64,000 bases of DNA, taken from NCBI GenBank assembly GCA_002280475.1, contig NCEB01000002.1, positions 1 through 64,000 on the forward strand. Direction: 5' to 3'. Position 1 is the first letter of the stretch, and every line of letters begins with the position of its first letter. This document shows positions 52,188 to 64,000 of this stretch, one piece after another. Under the pieces are notes generated by a model. It saw nothing but the letters and a program-made list of their open reading frames with translations. It made no database searches and had not been told where the DNA came from. Source of the stretch: Brevundimonas subvibrioides. Lineage in GTDB: Bacteria; Pseudomonadota; Alphaproteobacteria; Caulobacterales; Caulobacteraceae. Both the position numbers and the translations under genes were made by a program.

Positions 52188-52982
52188 TCAGTCGGCCAGC
52201 TCGACCACGACGGGGACGTGGTCCGACGGCTTGTCCATGTCGCGCGCGTCGCGGTGGGTCTCGACGCCGACGAAGCGGTCGGCGGCCTGGGGCGACAGCA
52301 GGTGGAAGTCGATGCGGATGCCGTGGTCCCTCTGCCAGGCACCGGCCTGATAGTCCCAGAAGGTGTAGGTGCCGGGGGGCTGGTTGCCCAGTTCGCCCGC
52401 CTCATAGAGCCCCAGGCCCCTCAGGGCGCGAAAGGCGGCGCGGCTCTCGGGCTGGAACAGGGCGTCGGTGACCCAGGCGCTCGGGTTCTTCGCATCGTCC
52501 GGCGTGGGGATGACGTTGTAGTCCCCGCACAGGGTGAAGGCTTCCTCCTGGGCCAGCAGGGACCGGGCATGGGCGTTCAGCCGCGCCATCCAGCGCAGCT
52601 TGAAATCGAACTTCTCGGTGCCGATCGGATTGCCGTTGGGCAGATAGAGGCCGCCGACGCGCACCGGTCGAGGCGCCTCGATCAGGGCCTCGATATAGCG
52701 GGCCTGGTCCTCCGCCCCTTCGGTCAGCAGATCCTCGCCCGGCAGCCCTCGCCGCACCTCCGAGACCGGGAACTTCGAGAGCAGGGCGACGCCGTTGTAG
52801 GATTTCTGGCCGTGGACCTCGACGTTGTACCCCAGGCTCTCGAACGGCTCGCGCGGGAACTTCTCGTCGACGGTCTTGATCTCCTGGAAGCAGACGACGT
52901 CGGGCGCGGCCGCCTCCAGCCACGCCAGCACGGTGGGCAGGCGGGCGTTGACCGAGTTCACGTTCCAGGTGGCGATACGCAT
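52188..52982 (-). CDS. xth: Exodeoxyribonuclease III
   Basis: A 264-residue AP endonuclease/3'-5' exonuclease for base-excision repair. Conserved blocks are readable: MRIATWNVNSVNARL, CFQEIKTVDEKFP (metal Glu), GLYLPNGNPIGTEKFD, LCGDYNVIPTPDD and PSDHVPVVVELAD with the catalytic His. It marks the last non-photosynthetic gene before the cluster, and lies 60 bases from the repeat-containing 3' end of hemA. Confidence 0.96.
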   Translation of the reverse strand: MRIATWNVNSVNARLPTVLAWLEAAAPDVVCFQEIKTVDEKFPREPFESLGYNVEVHGQKSYNGVALLSKFPVSEVRRGLPGEDLLTEGAEDQARYIEALIEAPRPVRVGGLYLPNGNPIGTEKFDFKLRWMARLNAHARSLLAQEEAFTLCGDYNVIPTPDDAKNPSAWVTDALFQPESRAAFRALRGLGLYEAGELGNQPPGTYTFWDYQAGAWQRDHGIRIDFHLLSPQAADRFVGVETHRDARDMDKPSDHVPVVVELAD

Positions 52983-53038
52983 CGCCGGGACGGTAAGGAG
53001 CGTCGGCTCGCCCGGCAAGCAGCGGCACCCTTTCTTAT

Positions 53039-53166
53039 CCGCTCATCCCCGCGAAAGCGGGGACCCAGTGCTTTGGGCGATGACTGGCAGCGTGCCGACG
53101 CTGACCCTCATCCCGCTGATGTGCCTCATTTGAGAACTGGGTCCCCGCTTTCGCGGGGATGAGCGG
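53039..53166. repeat. Palindromic repeat covering the 3' end of hemA
   Basis: Perfect 30-bp inverted arms at 53039-53068 and 53137-53166, each with an inner hairpin CCCCGCGAAAGCGGGG. The hemA reading frame enters the element at its right arm and stops inside the left arm. The inner sequence next to the left arm (TGCTTTGGGCGATGAC) recurs in the copy at 54447, so both belong to one family. Confidence 0.9.
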
Positions 53167-54341
53167 AGTTCCGACAGGGCGTCGATCAGGCGATCGATGT
53201 CCTCGTCCGAATGGACCGGCGAGGGCGTGATCCGCAGCCGCTCGGTGCCCAGCGGCACGGTCGGATAGTTGATCGGCTGCACATAGATGCCGTGGTTCTC
53301 CATCAGCCAGTCGGAGATCATCTTGCACTTGTGCGGGTCGCCGACCATCACCGGGATGATGTGGCTGTCGTTCGGCATGTGCGGGATGCCCGCGAGGTCC
53401 AGACGCTGGCGCACGCGCGCCACGCGGTCCTGGTGCCGGGCGCGCTCCATCTCCGAGGCCTTGAGGTGCTTCACGCTGGCGCAGGCACCGGCGGCGACGG
53501 CGGGGGGAAGCGCCGTGGTAAAGATGAAGCCGGAGGCGAAGCTGCGGACGAAATCGCACAGGGCCGAGGAGGCGGCGATGTATCCGCCCATGACGCCGAA
53601 CGCCTTGCCGAGCGTCCCCTCGATGACCGTGATCCGGTCCATCAGGCCTTCGCGTTCGGCCACGCCGCCGCCGCGCGGCCCGTACAGGCCCACGCCGTGG
53701 ACCTCGTCCAGATAGGTCATGGCCCCGTGCTTTTCGGAGACCTCGATGATCTCGCGGATCGGGCCGATGTCGCCGTCCATGGAATAGACGCTCTCGAACG
53801 CCACCAGCTTGGGCCGGTCGGGGTCGATGGCCGAAAGCAGGCGGTCCAGGTGTTCCGGGTCGTTGTGGCGGAAGATCTGGCGTTCAGCGCGGCTGTGGCG
53901 GATGCCCTCGATCATGGAGGCGTGGTTGCAGGCGTCGGACAGGACCACGCAGTTCGGCAGCCGCGCCGCCAGGGTGCCCAGCGCCGCCCAGTTGGAGACG
54001 TAGCCCGAGGTGAACAGCAGGGCGGCTTCCTTGCCGTGCAGGTCGGCAAGCTCGCGTTCCAGCAGGACGTGATGGTGGTTGGTGCCCGAGATGTTGCGCG
54101 TGCCGCCGGCACCCGCGCCGCAGCTGTCCAGCGCCTCGTGCATCGCCTTCAGGACGTGGGCGGACTGGCCCATGCCGAGATAGTCGTTGGAGCACCAGAC
54201 GGTGACCTCGTCGGGTCCGTCGCCGTGCTTGGTGGCCTTGGGAAAGCTGCCGCGCTTCCTCTCGATGTCGGCGAAGACGCGGTAGTTGCCGGCGTCGCGC
54301 AGACTGTCCAGTTCCGCCTTGAAGAAGGTCTCGTAGTTCAT
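53043..54341 (-). CDS. hemA: 5-aminolevulinate synthase, C-terminus extended by a repeat
   Basis: First step of tetrapyrrole synthesis: glycine plus succinyl-CoA to 5-aminolevulinate, PLP-dependent. The conserved start [20 protein letters not shown] has GGGGGGAAA upstream. Signatures include [42 protein letters not shown] and the PLP lysine in [13 protein letters not shown]. The normal protein ends near [10 protein letters not shown] at about residue 391; the remaining 41 residues and the stop codon come from the palindromic repeat. It is the last gene of the cluster, 30 bases after puhE, and would supply precursor for bacteriochlorophyll. Confidence 0.95.
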   Translation of the reverse strand: MNYETFFKAELDSLRDAGNYRVFADIERKRGSFPKATKHGDGPDEVTVWCSNDYLGMGQSAHVLKAMHEALDSCGAGAGGTRNISGTNHHHVLLERELADLHGKEAALLFTSGYVSNWAALGTLAARLPNCVVLSDACNHASMIEGIRHSRAERQIFRHNDPEHLDRLLSAIDPDRPKLVAFESVYSMDGDIGPIREIIEVSEKHGAMTYLDEVHGVGLYGPRGGGVAEREGLMDRITVIEGTLGKAFGVMGGYIAASSALCDFVRSFASGFIFTTALPPAVAAGACASVKHLKASEMERARHQDRVARVRQRLDLAGIPHMPNDSHIIPVMVGDPHKCKMISDWLMENHGIYVQPINYPTVPLGTERLRITPSPVHSDEDIDRLIDALSELRSSPRKRGPSSQMRHISGMRVSVGTLPVIAQSTGSPLSRG

Positions 54342-54370
54342 GGCGGATTTCCCCCCGGTCATGGTTCTTG

Positions 54371-55351
54371 TCATCGGTCGGCCTCATTGAGAACGACGTG
54401 GTTTGTTGGCGTCCGGCCCGAGCCCGATTCCGCCGTCTCCCAATCTCCGCTCATCCCGGCGAAAGCGGGGACCCAGTCCTTTTGTGAGACAGGGCGGGTC
54501 GATCGGTCGTTGAGACTCGCGTTCAGCTTGTCATCGCCCAAAGCACTGGGTCCCTGCTTTCGCAGGGATGAGCGGACATCCGAGATGGTGTCTGGCCCGA
54601 GCGCCCAGGCCCACAGGGCGCTTTCGGGCGCGCGGCTGTGCGACTTCGGCAGCATGAGGAAGCCATGCTCCAGCAGGCCGAGGGCCGCGAGCGACAGCAT
54701 AAGTATATAGCCGGTCCGCTCGCCGCCCGTGCTGGTCAGGGCCGCCTCGGCCAGCAGGATCGTCACGACGATCGAGGCGGCGAGCGAGACGGGAAACAGG
54801 GCGTTGAACCGGGCGCGGCGGAAATAGCTGCCCAGATAGGACAGGCCGCGCGGCAACAGGTCCGCAGGGGGATTGGGCACGCCCAGGAAGATGTTCAGCT
54901 TGGTCGAGAGCCGCATGCCGAACAGCAACAGGAAGGTCAGGGTGCCGGTCTGGTTGGGCTGGCCCCAGGTCAGGGCGACGAACAAGACGGCGGTCAGGGC
55001 CAGGGCGATCTCGTGGTGGATCACCGTCTGCGCCGACACCGCGAAGCGACGCCAGCCGGTGGCGTCATCCGGGCAGGGAGTGCGACGGGGGCCCGTCAGC
55101 TTGCCCATCAGAAAGCCCATCTCGTGCCAGCCCCAGACGGCCAGGGCGCAGCCGAAGGCGACATAGGCCCCGTTGGCCGAGGCATCGTCGGCCGACTGCC
55201 ACAGACCCGCTACCGCCGCCGCCGCCACGATCCCGCCCAGCGCCAGCGACACCCCGAAGCCGGCGGCGTCGCGGCGCACCAGCCACAGGATCGCGCCGGT
55301 GGAGATCCACCACAGCACGGCCGCGACGATCAGGGGCTGGGCGACGACCAT
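54371..55351 (-). CDS. puhE: Photosynthetic complex assembly protein PuhE, C-terminus extended by a repeat
   Basis: A polytopic membrane protein with about seven helices that limits or guides photosystem assembly. Family features are [35 protein letters not shown] and [17 protein letters not shown]. The recognisable domain ends around residue 259 (SALWAWALG). The frame then runs through a palindromic repeat (about 260-302) and 24 more residues to the stop at 54371, for 326 in all. The start ATG 55351 is 2 bases after the acsF stop. The extension begins much like the one on HemA. Confidence 0.88.
   Translation of the reverse strand: MVVAQPLIVAAVLWWISTGAILWLVRRDAAGFGVSLALGGIVAAAAVAGLWQSADDASANGAYVAFGCALAVWGWHEMGFLMGKLTGPRRTPCPDDATGWRRFAVSAQTVIHHEIALALTAVLFVALTWGQPNQTGTLTFLLLFGMRLSTKLNIFLGVPNPPADLLPRGLSYLGSYFRRARFNALFPVSLAASIVVTILLAEAALTSTGGERTGYILMLSLAALGLLEHGFLMLPKSHSRAPESALWAWALGPDTISDVRSSLRKQGPSALGDDKLNASLNDRSTRPVSQKDWVPAFAGMSGDWETAESGSGRTPTNHVVLNEADR
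54447..54575. repeat. Palindromic repeat within the puhE 3' region
   Basis: Arms at 54447-54476 and 54546-54575 are imperfect inverse complements and match the arms of the element at 53039 with one or two changes each. The right arm continues inward as GTCATCGCCCAAAGCA, the inverse of the inner sequence of the other copy. It is translated in frame as part of puhE. Confidence 0.88.
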
Positions 55352-55353
55352 GA

Positions 55354-56475
55354 CTACCAGCGCGGCTCCATCCGCACGTCGGCGGGCAGGGGGTGCTTGT
55401 CGACCGGCAGCAGGTACAGGCTCAGGAAGGTCGCCCCCGCCTTCAGCGTCAAACCCACGCGGGCGATCGCCCCCATGACGCCGCCCCTGGCCTTGGCCGC
55501 GCCGATGGCGTCCGAGGTCCGGCGCAGCGTCTCCATGCCTTCGCGGAACTTGGGCGCGTCGGAGCGCAGGGTGACCGGATAGACCTGTTTGGAGATTTCC
55601 GACGTGATGCGGAAGACCTCGTAGTCGTAGTCCGTGATGTCGACGCCCAGCGCCTTGTGGAAGGCCGGCCGCATGTGGTCGCGGACATACATGGTCGCGT
55701 AGACGCTGAGCAGGAAGAAGCGGATCCACCAGACGTTGCCGCCGGTCAGCAGTTTGGGGTCATTCCGCATGATCAGGGCGAAGGCCTCGCCGTGCTTGAA
55801 CTCGTCGTTGCACCACCGCTCGAACCATTTGAAGATCGGGTGGAACCGCTTTTCGGGGTTCTGCTGCAGGTGCCGATGGATGGCGATGTAGCGGGCGTAG
55901 CCGATCTTCTCCGACAGATAGACGGCGTAGAAGATGAACTTGGGCTTGAAGTGGGTGTATTTCTTGACCTTGGTCAGGAAGCCCAGGTCCACGCCGATGT
56001 TGGCGTCCTTCAGCGTGTCGTTGATGAAGCCGGCGTGGCGGGCCTCGTCGCGGCTCATGTATTTGAACAGGGCGCGGATGTCGGGGTTCTGAACCCGCTT
56101 GGCGATCTCGGCGTACAGGACGCAGCCCGAGAATTCCGACGTCAGGGACGACACCAGGAAGTCGATGAACTCCTTCCTCAGGTCCTCAGGCAGGCTCTCG
56201 ATCACGCCTTCGAAGGCGGCGTCGCGCTTGAAGTGGTCCTTGTTGGTGTCGGCCGCGAACTCGGCCATCAGGGCGTCCCATTGGGCCCGCACCGGGGACA
56301 CGTCGATGCGGTCCATGGCGGCGAAGTCGGTGGTGTAGAACCGGGGGGACAGCACCGTGTCCTCGGTCGCCATCTTGGTCGATTCGACGGAGCGGACGGA
56401 CTGGCGCGCGGCGTCGCGGCGCAGCGCCACCAGCTGCGGGGTCTCCTGATAGTCGTCGAGCGGAAGGGCGGTCAC
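55354..56475 (-). CDS. acsF: Aerobic Mg-protoporphyrin IX monomethyl ester cyclase
   Basis: A 373-residue diiron enzyme that forms the isocyclic ring of (bacterio)chlorophyll using O2. Iron-binding motifs are present: [29 protein letters not shown] and [15 protein letters not shown]. The motif set and length match AcsF of purple and aerobic phototrophs. Use of this oxygen-dependent cyclase is consistent with an aerobic phototroph; whether an anaerobic BchE exists elsewhere cannot be seen. Its start overlaps the upstream small gene by four bases. Confidence 0.97.
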   Translation of the reverse strand: MTALPLDDYQETPQLVALRRDAARQSVRSVESTKMATEDTVLSPRFYTTDFAAMDRIDVSPVRAQWDALMAEFAADTNKDHFKRDAAFEGVIESLPEDLRKEFIDFLVSSLTSEFSGCVLYAEIAKRVQNPDIRALFKYMSRDEARHAGFINDTLKDANIGVDLGFLTKVKKYTHFKPKFIFYAVYLSEKIGYARYIAIHRHLQQNPEKRFHPIFKWFERWCNDEFKHGEAFALIMRNDPKLLTGGNVWWIRFFLLSVYATMYVRDHMRPAFHKALGVDITDYDYEVFRITSEISKQVYPVTLRSDAPKFREGMETLRRTSDAIGAAKARGGVMGAIARVGLTLKAGATFLSLYLLPVDKHPLPADVRMEPRW

Positions 56476-56756
56476 AGGGTCCTCCGGGGCGTGAAGCTGA
56501 CGTCGTAGAGCTCGCCGAACTCGAGGCCGGCGGTGAGCCGCGTCCAGGTGCGTTCGATCCAGCTGGCGCGGGTCACGGTCGCCGTGCGGCGGAAGGTGCG
56601 GCGCTCGCCGAAGGCGACGTGGATGGGATCGCCATGGACCTGGATCGCATCGCCAGGGCGCATGGCGGGCTCGCCGTCCAGGGCGACGTGGGCGTGCAGG
56701 CTCTCGTCGGAATGCTCGACCTCGATCGTGCAGCCGGTCTGGAATTGTCGGCTCAT
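56472..56756 (-). CDS. Small conserved photosynthesis-cluster protein, function unknown
   Basis: A 94-residue soluble, probably beta-rich protein ([57 protein letters not shown]). It has no signal peptide or membrane helix. It overlaps puhC upstream and acsF downstream by four bases each (ATGA), so it must be translated with them. A short ORF in this position is known in several aerobic phototroph clusters, but I know of no assigned function. The GDAIQVHG core may be a small barrel. Confidence 0.8.
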   Translation of the reverse strand: MSRQFQTGCTIEVEHSDESLHAHVALDGEPAMRPGDAIQVHGDPIHVAFGERRTFRRTATVTRASWIERTWTRLTAGLEFGELYDVSFTPRRTL

Positions 56757-57211
56757 GCCACGGTCTCCGAAGGGGTTTTCATCAGGTCGACGAAGGCCTG
56801 GCGGTTGGTGGGGCCAAAGGCGTCCAGCTTGACGACGCGGCCGGTCGCCGTGTCCTCGATGGTGACCTTGCCGTCGGACCATTCGGTCACGCGGAACGGC
56901 TGTTCGGCCCCCAGGCCCTGGGCCCGGCGGTCGCGCACGAGGCCGCGCAGGACACCCCGCACGAAGCCGCCGGTGGCGGGCGGGATGATCCGCTCGCCGT
57001 CATCCACGATGGAGACCCGCACGCCGCCGTCGTCCATATCGGCGAACCGCATGTCCGCCGTCGCGACCGGGGTGACGGCCGGAGCCTCCACCGCGCCCGG
57101 GCTGATGAAGCCCATCCGGGTCGCCCCGACCCCGACCACCGTCAGGCCGACCACGAAGATGGCGGCGATCAACGGGGCCTTGGGGAAGGGGTGTTCATCG
57201 AGGTTGGACAC
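56753..57211 (-). CDS. puhC: Photosynthetic complex assembly protein PuhC
   Basis: A 152-residue protein with one N-terminal helix (about 13-33, [19 protein letters not shown]) and a periplasmic domain. The region [20 protein letters not shown] and [18 protein letters not shown] is the PuhC core, and [13 protein letters not shown] is conserved near the end. PuhC helps reorganise the reaction centre-LH1 core during assembly. It lies 27 bases after puhB and overlaps the next small gene by four bases. Confidence 0.93.
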   Translation of the reverse strand: MSNLDEHPFPKAPLIAAIFVVGLTVVGVGATRMGFISPGAVEAPAVTPVATADMRFADMDDGGVRVSIVDDGERIIPPATGGFVRGVLRGLVRDRRAQGLGAEQPFRVTEWSDGKVTIEDTATGRVVKLDAFGPTNRQAFVDLMKTPSETVA

Positions 57212-57238
57212 GGCGGGGTTCCTCTTCTCTCGGTCGGA

Positions 57239-57943
57239 TCAGGCGGCGGCCGGCTGGCCGCTGGACGGGGCCTGACGCTCCGGACGGACGCCGGCACGAA
57301 CGGGTTCGGCGACGAAGGGCTTGTCGGCGGCGGAGGCGGCCAGCTGCAGTTGCAGGCTGAAGCGTTCGGCCACCGACGCGGCGTCGGGCAGGGCCCGCAT
57401 CATCGGCTGGGGGTTCATGATGGTCAGGGGCCGGACGTGCGGCCACAGGTGCGGGTAGGCGATGCGCGCGCCGTCGGCGAGACCCATGGGGATGTCGCCG
57501 AAACCCTTGCCGTCCAGCTTCAGCCCCGCCGTCGCGACGCTGCGATAGGGGATGTTGAAGCATTTCGACAGGGCCACGCCGTGGCGCAGCACGAACCGCT
57601 TGTTGGTCATCGTATAGACCGTGGTCCGGGCGACCAGGACGGCATAGCCGACCAGAAGGCCCACCGCGATGGACCCGGCCGCCAGCGTCCAGGCCGCCGA
57701 GGTCAGGGCCGAGGCTAGGCCCTGATCCTGGGCCAGGCCGTTGCCCAGGTTCCAGGCCGCGAGCGCCCCGAAATAGAGCGCCACCCAGTCGGCCCGCATG
57801 GAAGTCCGGGCCAGGACCTTCCAGTCGGGAGCCCCCTGCCACAGGATGTGCTCGCCCTCGGGCAGGTGGCCGGGCAGGCCGCGCACGGGCTCGCCCTCGT
57901 GCTCCTGGCCGACGGCGGCCGAGATTCCGGACGGGCGGCTCAC
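57239..57943 (-). CDS. puhB: Photosynthetic complex assembly protein PuhB
   Basis: A 234-residue membrane protein with a bacterial PH domain. The N-terminal GLPGHLPEGEHILWQGAPDWKVLA is diagnostic, quoted in part; two helices follow (about 52-110), then the PH domain VYTMTNKRFVLRHGVAL to about 170. PuhB dimerises and aids reaction centre assembly with PuhE and PuhC. The C-terminal 40 residues are Pro/Ala-rich and variable. Its ATG overlaps the puhA stop by four bases. Confidence 0.95.
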   Translation of the reverse strand: MSRPSGISAAVGQEHEGEPVRGLPGHLPEGEHILWQGAPDWKVLARTSMRADWVALYFGALAAWNLGNGLAQDQGLASALTSAAWTLAAGSIAVGLLVGYAVLVARTTVYTMTNKRFVLRHGVALSKCFNIPYRSVATAGLKLDGKGFGDIPMGLADGARIAYPHLWPHVRPLTIMNPQPMMRALPDAASVAERFSLQLQLAASAADKPFVAEPVRAGVRPERQAPSSGQPAAA

Positions 57944-58716
57944 AGCCAGGGCTCCTGGCGGTCGCGCGTCGCATAGAGGTGACCGCCGCCGTAGTAGCCG
58001 ACGATCTTCTCTTCCTCGAGCAGGGTGACCTGGTCGGGGCTGGCCGTGCCGGGGACGTCAGCGAACTGGGCCGAGGTGATGGCGCGGACCTTCACGGCCC
58101 GGGCCCCGCCGTCGACGATGCACATCGTCATGGGGAGCAGAACCTTGCGGGCGCCGACGGCGACCTCGAGGTAGCGGATCAGCTGTTCGGAGCGGTCGAC
58201 CCAGACGTCGGAGACCGTTCCGCCCTTCAGCCCGTCACAGCCCAGGACCGCCAGGCCGCGCGGATCGGTGTCTTCCGGCGCGACGTGGAAGTCAGGGGCG
58301 ACCCGCAGCGGCACGATGCGCGGCAGGCCCTCCAGCGTCAGGTCGGCGTAGTTCGGGCGCTCGGCGTATCCGCCGGGTCCGACGCCGTCCAGCAGCGGAT
58401 TGCCCGTGGGCTCCAGCGGCGAGCCGTCGGTCGGGGCGCTGCGGCGCGCGGCGATCTGGCGGGTGTCGCGGTTGTCGGCGCGCGGCAGGGTGCGCGTGCC
58501 GTGGCCGTGCGGCAGCAGGAAGGTCTTGGGCTTGGCCGTGAACAGAAGGCCGCCCAGCGGTTCGTGCCGGCCGGAGACGTCGTCCTCCAGCGGATAACCC
58601 TCCCGGCGATCCTCGCGGCGCAGATAGATCACCAGTCCCGCGAAGAAGAGGAAGAAGGTGATGAGGCACAGTTCGGCGACGTCGAAATCACCGAAGAGGT
58701 ACGGACTGTTTTCCAT
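57940..58716 (-). CDS. puhA: Photosynthetic reaction centre H subunit
   Basis: A 258-residue protein with one transmembrane helix (about 12-32) and a cytoplasmic PRC-barrel domain. The segment IYLRREDRREGYPLE after the helix is a hallmark. PRGLAVLGCDGLKGGTVSDVWVDR, quoted in part, and LLPMTMCIVDGG mark the PRC-barrel. The H subunit caps the L/M core and shapes proton delivery to QB. The L and M genes (pufL, pufM) are not in this window. It is 24 bases after lhaA. Confidence 0.97.
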   Translation of the reverse strand: MENSPYLFGDFDVAELCLITFFLFFAGLVIYLRREDRREGYPLEDDVSGRHEPLGGLLFTAKPKTFLLPHGHGTRTLPRADNRDTRQIAARRSAPTDGSPLEPTGNPLLDGVGPGGYAERPNYADLTLEGLPRIVPLRVAPDFHVAPEDTDPRGLAVLGCDGLKGGTVSDVWVDRSEQLIRYLEVAVGARKVLLPMTMCIVDGGARAVKVRAITSAQFADVPGTASPDQVTLLEEEKIVGYYGGGHLYATRDRQEPWL

Positions 58717-58740
58717 GTCAGGCTCCTTTGCGAACCAGGA

Positions 58741-60215
58741 TCAGGCGGGCAGATCGGCGAGGCCGAACCGTTGGGTGGAAGGCGTGGACAAGGCGGCGGG
58801 CGCGTAGCGGGCGAGGGGCCCGATGGCGACCAAAGCGGCGAACAGGAGGCCGATCTCCAGGTGGTAGACGACGATGTAGCCGGTCGCCGGTGTGGTCATG
58901 GCGGTCCCCAGCATCCCGGCCTCGGCCAGGTGGGTGACCAGATCGCGCAGGCCCCCGCCCGCGAAGATGGCGAGGCCGACAGCCGTGGCCTGAACCGCGC
59001 CCCAGGCACCGAGCGCGATGCCCGACTTGCCGTCGCGGGCCAGGGCCATGGCGCTGGTCAAGGTGCCGACCGAGAACATGCCGCCGCCCAGGCCGATCAG
59101 GACCACGCCGGCGCAGAAGACGGGCGCCAGCGAGAAGGCCCCGCCGCAGATCACGGCGACGAAGGCCAGGATGCCCCAGGTCAGGCCGAAGCCCGCCATG
59201 CGGTGCGGCTCCGCGCCCCGGTTGAGCTGACGCGCGGCGAGGGCGAGGCCAGCCAGGGTGCCCGCGGCCCACAAGGCGGTCAGGCCGGTCGTCTGGCCGA
59301 CGGACAGGCCCAGGATCTGGCCGCCATAGGGTTCCAGCAGGACGTCCTGCATCGAGAAGGCGGCCGCCCCCAGGCCCGTGGCGACCAGCAGGCGGCTGGC
59401 GCGGCCCCCGGCGGAGAACTCGGCCCAGGCGGTCTCGAAGGCGATGCGCGGCTTGTCCTTGGCGGTCAGGGCCAGGTCCTGGGCCTCCTGCTTCCACAGG
59501 GCGGTCATGTTGAGGACGATGGCGAGGACGGCCGCGCCCTGGACCACGCCGACAAGTTTCACTTCCTGGAAGTCGGCCAGGATCAGCCCCATCAGGATGC
59601 CCGAGATCAGCATGCCGACCAGCAGCATGACGTAGAGCAGCGCCACGACCCGGGGCCGGGCGTGCTCGGGGGCCAGGTCGTTGGCGAGCGCCAGACCGGC
59701 CGTCTGGGTGGTGTGAATGCCCGCGCCGACCAGCAGGAAGGCGACGACGGCCGCCAGATGGCCGATCCACTCCGCCCCCGTGCCGTGGCCGCCGGAGATG
59801 AGCAGGGCGAAAGGCATGATGGCGAGGCCCCCAAATTGCAGCAGCGACCCGAACCAGATGTAGGGCCCCCGGCGCCAGCCGAGATGCGAGCGGTGGGTGT
59901 CGGACCGGTGTCCGATCAAGGCCCTCAGCGGGGCGAACAGGAAGGGGATGGCGACCATGGCGGCGACCAGGACAGCCGGGACATTGAGCTCGACGATCAG
60001 GACACGGTTGAGGGTGCCGGTCAGGAGCACGGTCGTCATGCCGACCGAGATCTGGAACAGCGACAGCCGCAGCAGACGGCCCAGCGGAAGTTCGGTGGTC
60101 GCCGCATCGGCAAAGGGCAGGCAGGCCGAGATCAGCCGCGCCCACTGGGCCCGGTTGTAGTCGGGGTCCGCCTTGATCGCGGCCCGTTCGGCCGCCCTTT
60201 GCAGAAGCAGCGCGT

Positions 60216-60222
<7 letters not shown>
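58741..60222 (-). CDS. lhaA: LhaA/PucC-family light-harvesting assembly protein (BCD family MFS)
   Basis: A 493-residue protein with 12 predicted helices that helps insert light-harvesting subunits and deliver bacteriochlorophyll. Family signatures include LPLGRLLRLSLFQISVGMT, TLNRVLIVELNVPA, FAPLRALIGHRSDTHRS and GWRRGPYIWFGSLLQFGG. Position between bchM and puhA is that of LhaA rather than PucC. Its start overlaps the bchM stop by 7 bases. Confidence 0.95.

Positions 60223-64000
<3,778 letters not shown>

Noticed and set aside
53039-53166. Reading the hemA-end palindrome as a plain terminator
   Set aside because: A hairpin would form, but no T run follows on the minus strand and the same element occurs in puhE upstream of hemA, where termination would block hemA.
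54342-54374. HemA start at ATG 54374
   Set aside because: It adds eleven residues without family match; ATG 54341 has a good ribosome-binding site and the conserved MNYE opening.
58717-58740. PpsR/CrtJ operator (TGT-N12-ACA) upstream of puhA
   Set aside because: No convincing site is readable in the short gap; regulation of this operon probably acts upstream of bchH, outside the window.

Overview
The window looks like a chromosomal segment of a GC-rich alphaproteobacterium, most likely Caulobacteraceae and plausibly a phototrophic Brevundimonas (inference from gene content, gene order and codon use; no marker gene was compared). It opens with the 3' end of an rRNA operon (5S rRNA, initiator tRNA-Met, terminator) and ends inside an aerobic anoxygenic photosynthesis gene cluster.

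Region by region: 0.4-4.1 kb, a single-chain MmeI-like restriction-modification enzyme carrying two in-frame palindromic repeats. 4.1-9.2 kb, a MarR regulator divergent from an N-acetylglutaminylglutamine osmolyte operon (asnO, ngg, M42 peptidase); asnO seems to lack about 40 residues. 9.3-14.3 kb, a tricorn-like protease and an M28 peptidase. 14.3-19.8 kb, a TMEM175-like channel, the cytochrome bc1 operon, trmL, tspO and small membrane proteins. 19.8-28 kb, M19 and M20 peptidases, hemF, a glutamine amidotransferase, rlmJ and topoisomerase IB. 26.6-34.1 kb, an OGFr-like protein, tdh-kbl, an MliC-DUF4232 lipoprotein, acs and a second M28 peptidase. 34.2-39.2 kb, a TonB-dependent haem-type receptor with DUF6607 and candidate Fur boxes, then a small Cys-rich gene pair. 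39.3-43.1 kb, the core set ychF, pth and rplY, with a PCuAC copper chaperone and a MazEF-type module wedged in. 43.2-46.6 kb, tandem paralogous lipoproteins and prs. 46.8-50 kb, bamD and recN separated by a BrnT-BrnA module. 50-53 kb, hypothetical genes and xth. 53-64 kb, minus-strand order bchH-bchL-bchM-lhaA-puhA-puhB-puhC-orf-acsF-puhE-hemA.

The photosynthesis genes overlap or nearly touch and form one transcription unit. It makes 5-aminolevulinate (HemA), converts protoporphyrin to chlorophyllide precursors (BchH, BchM, AcsF, BchL) and assembles the reaction centre (PuhA, PuhB, PuhC, PuhE, LhaA). The oxygen-using enzymes AcsF and HemF, and the bc1 complex, fit an aerobic phototroph.

A theme of the window is long GC-rich inverted repeats of several families. 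They lie between genes and also inside or at the 3' ends of coding sequences, where they extend proteins in frame (restriction enzyme, HemA, PuhE). A second theme is toxin-antitoxin modules inserted into conserved housekeeping gene neighbourhoods.
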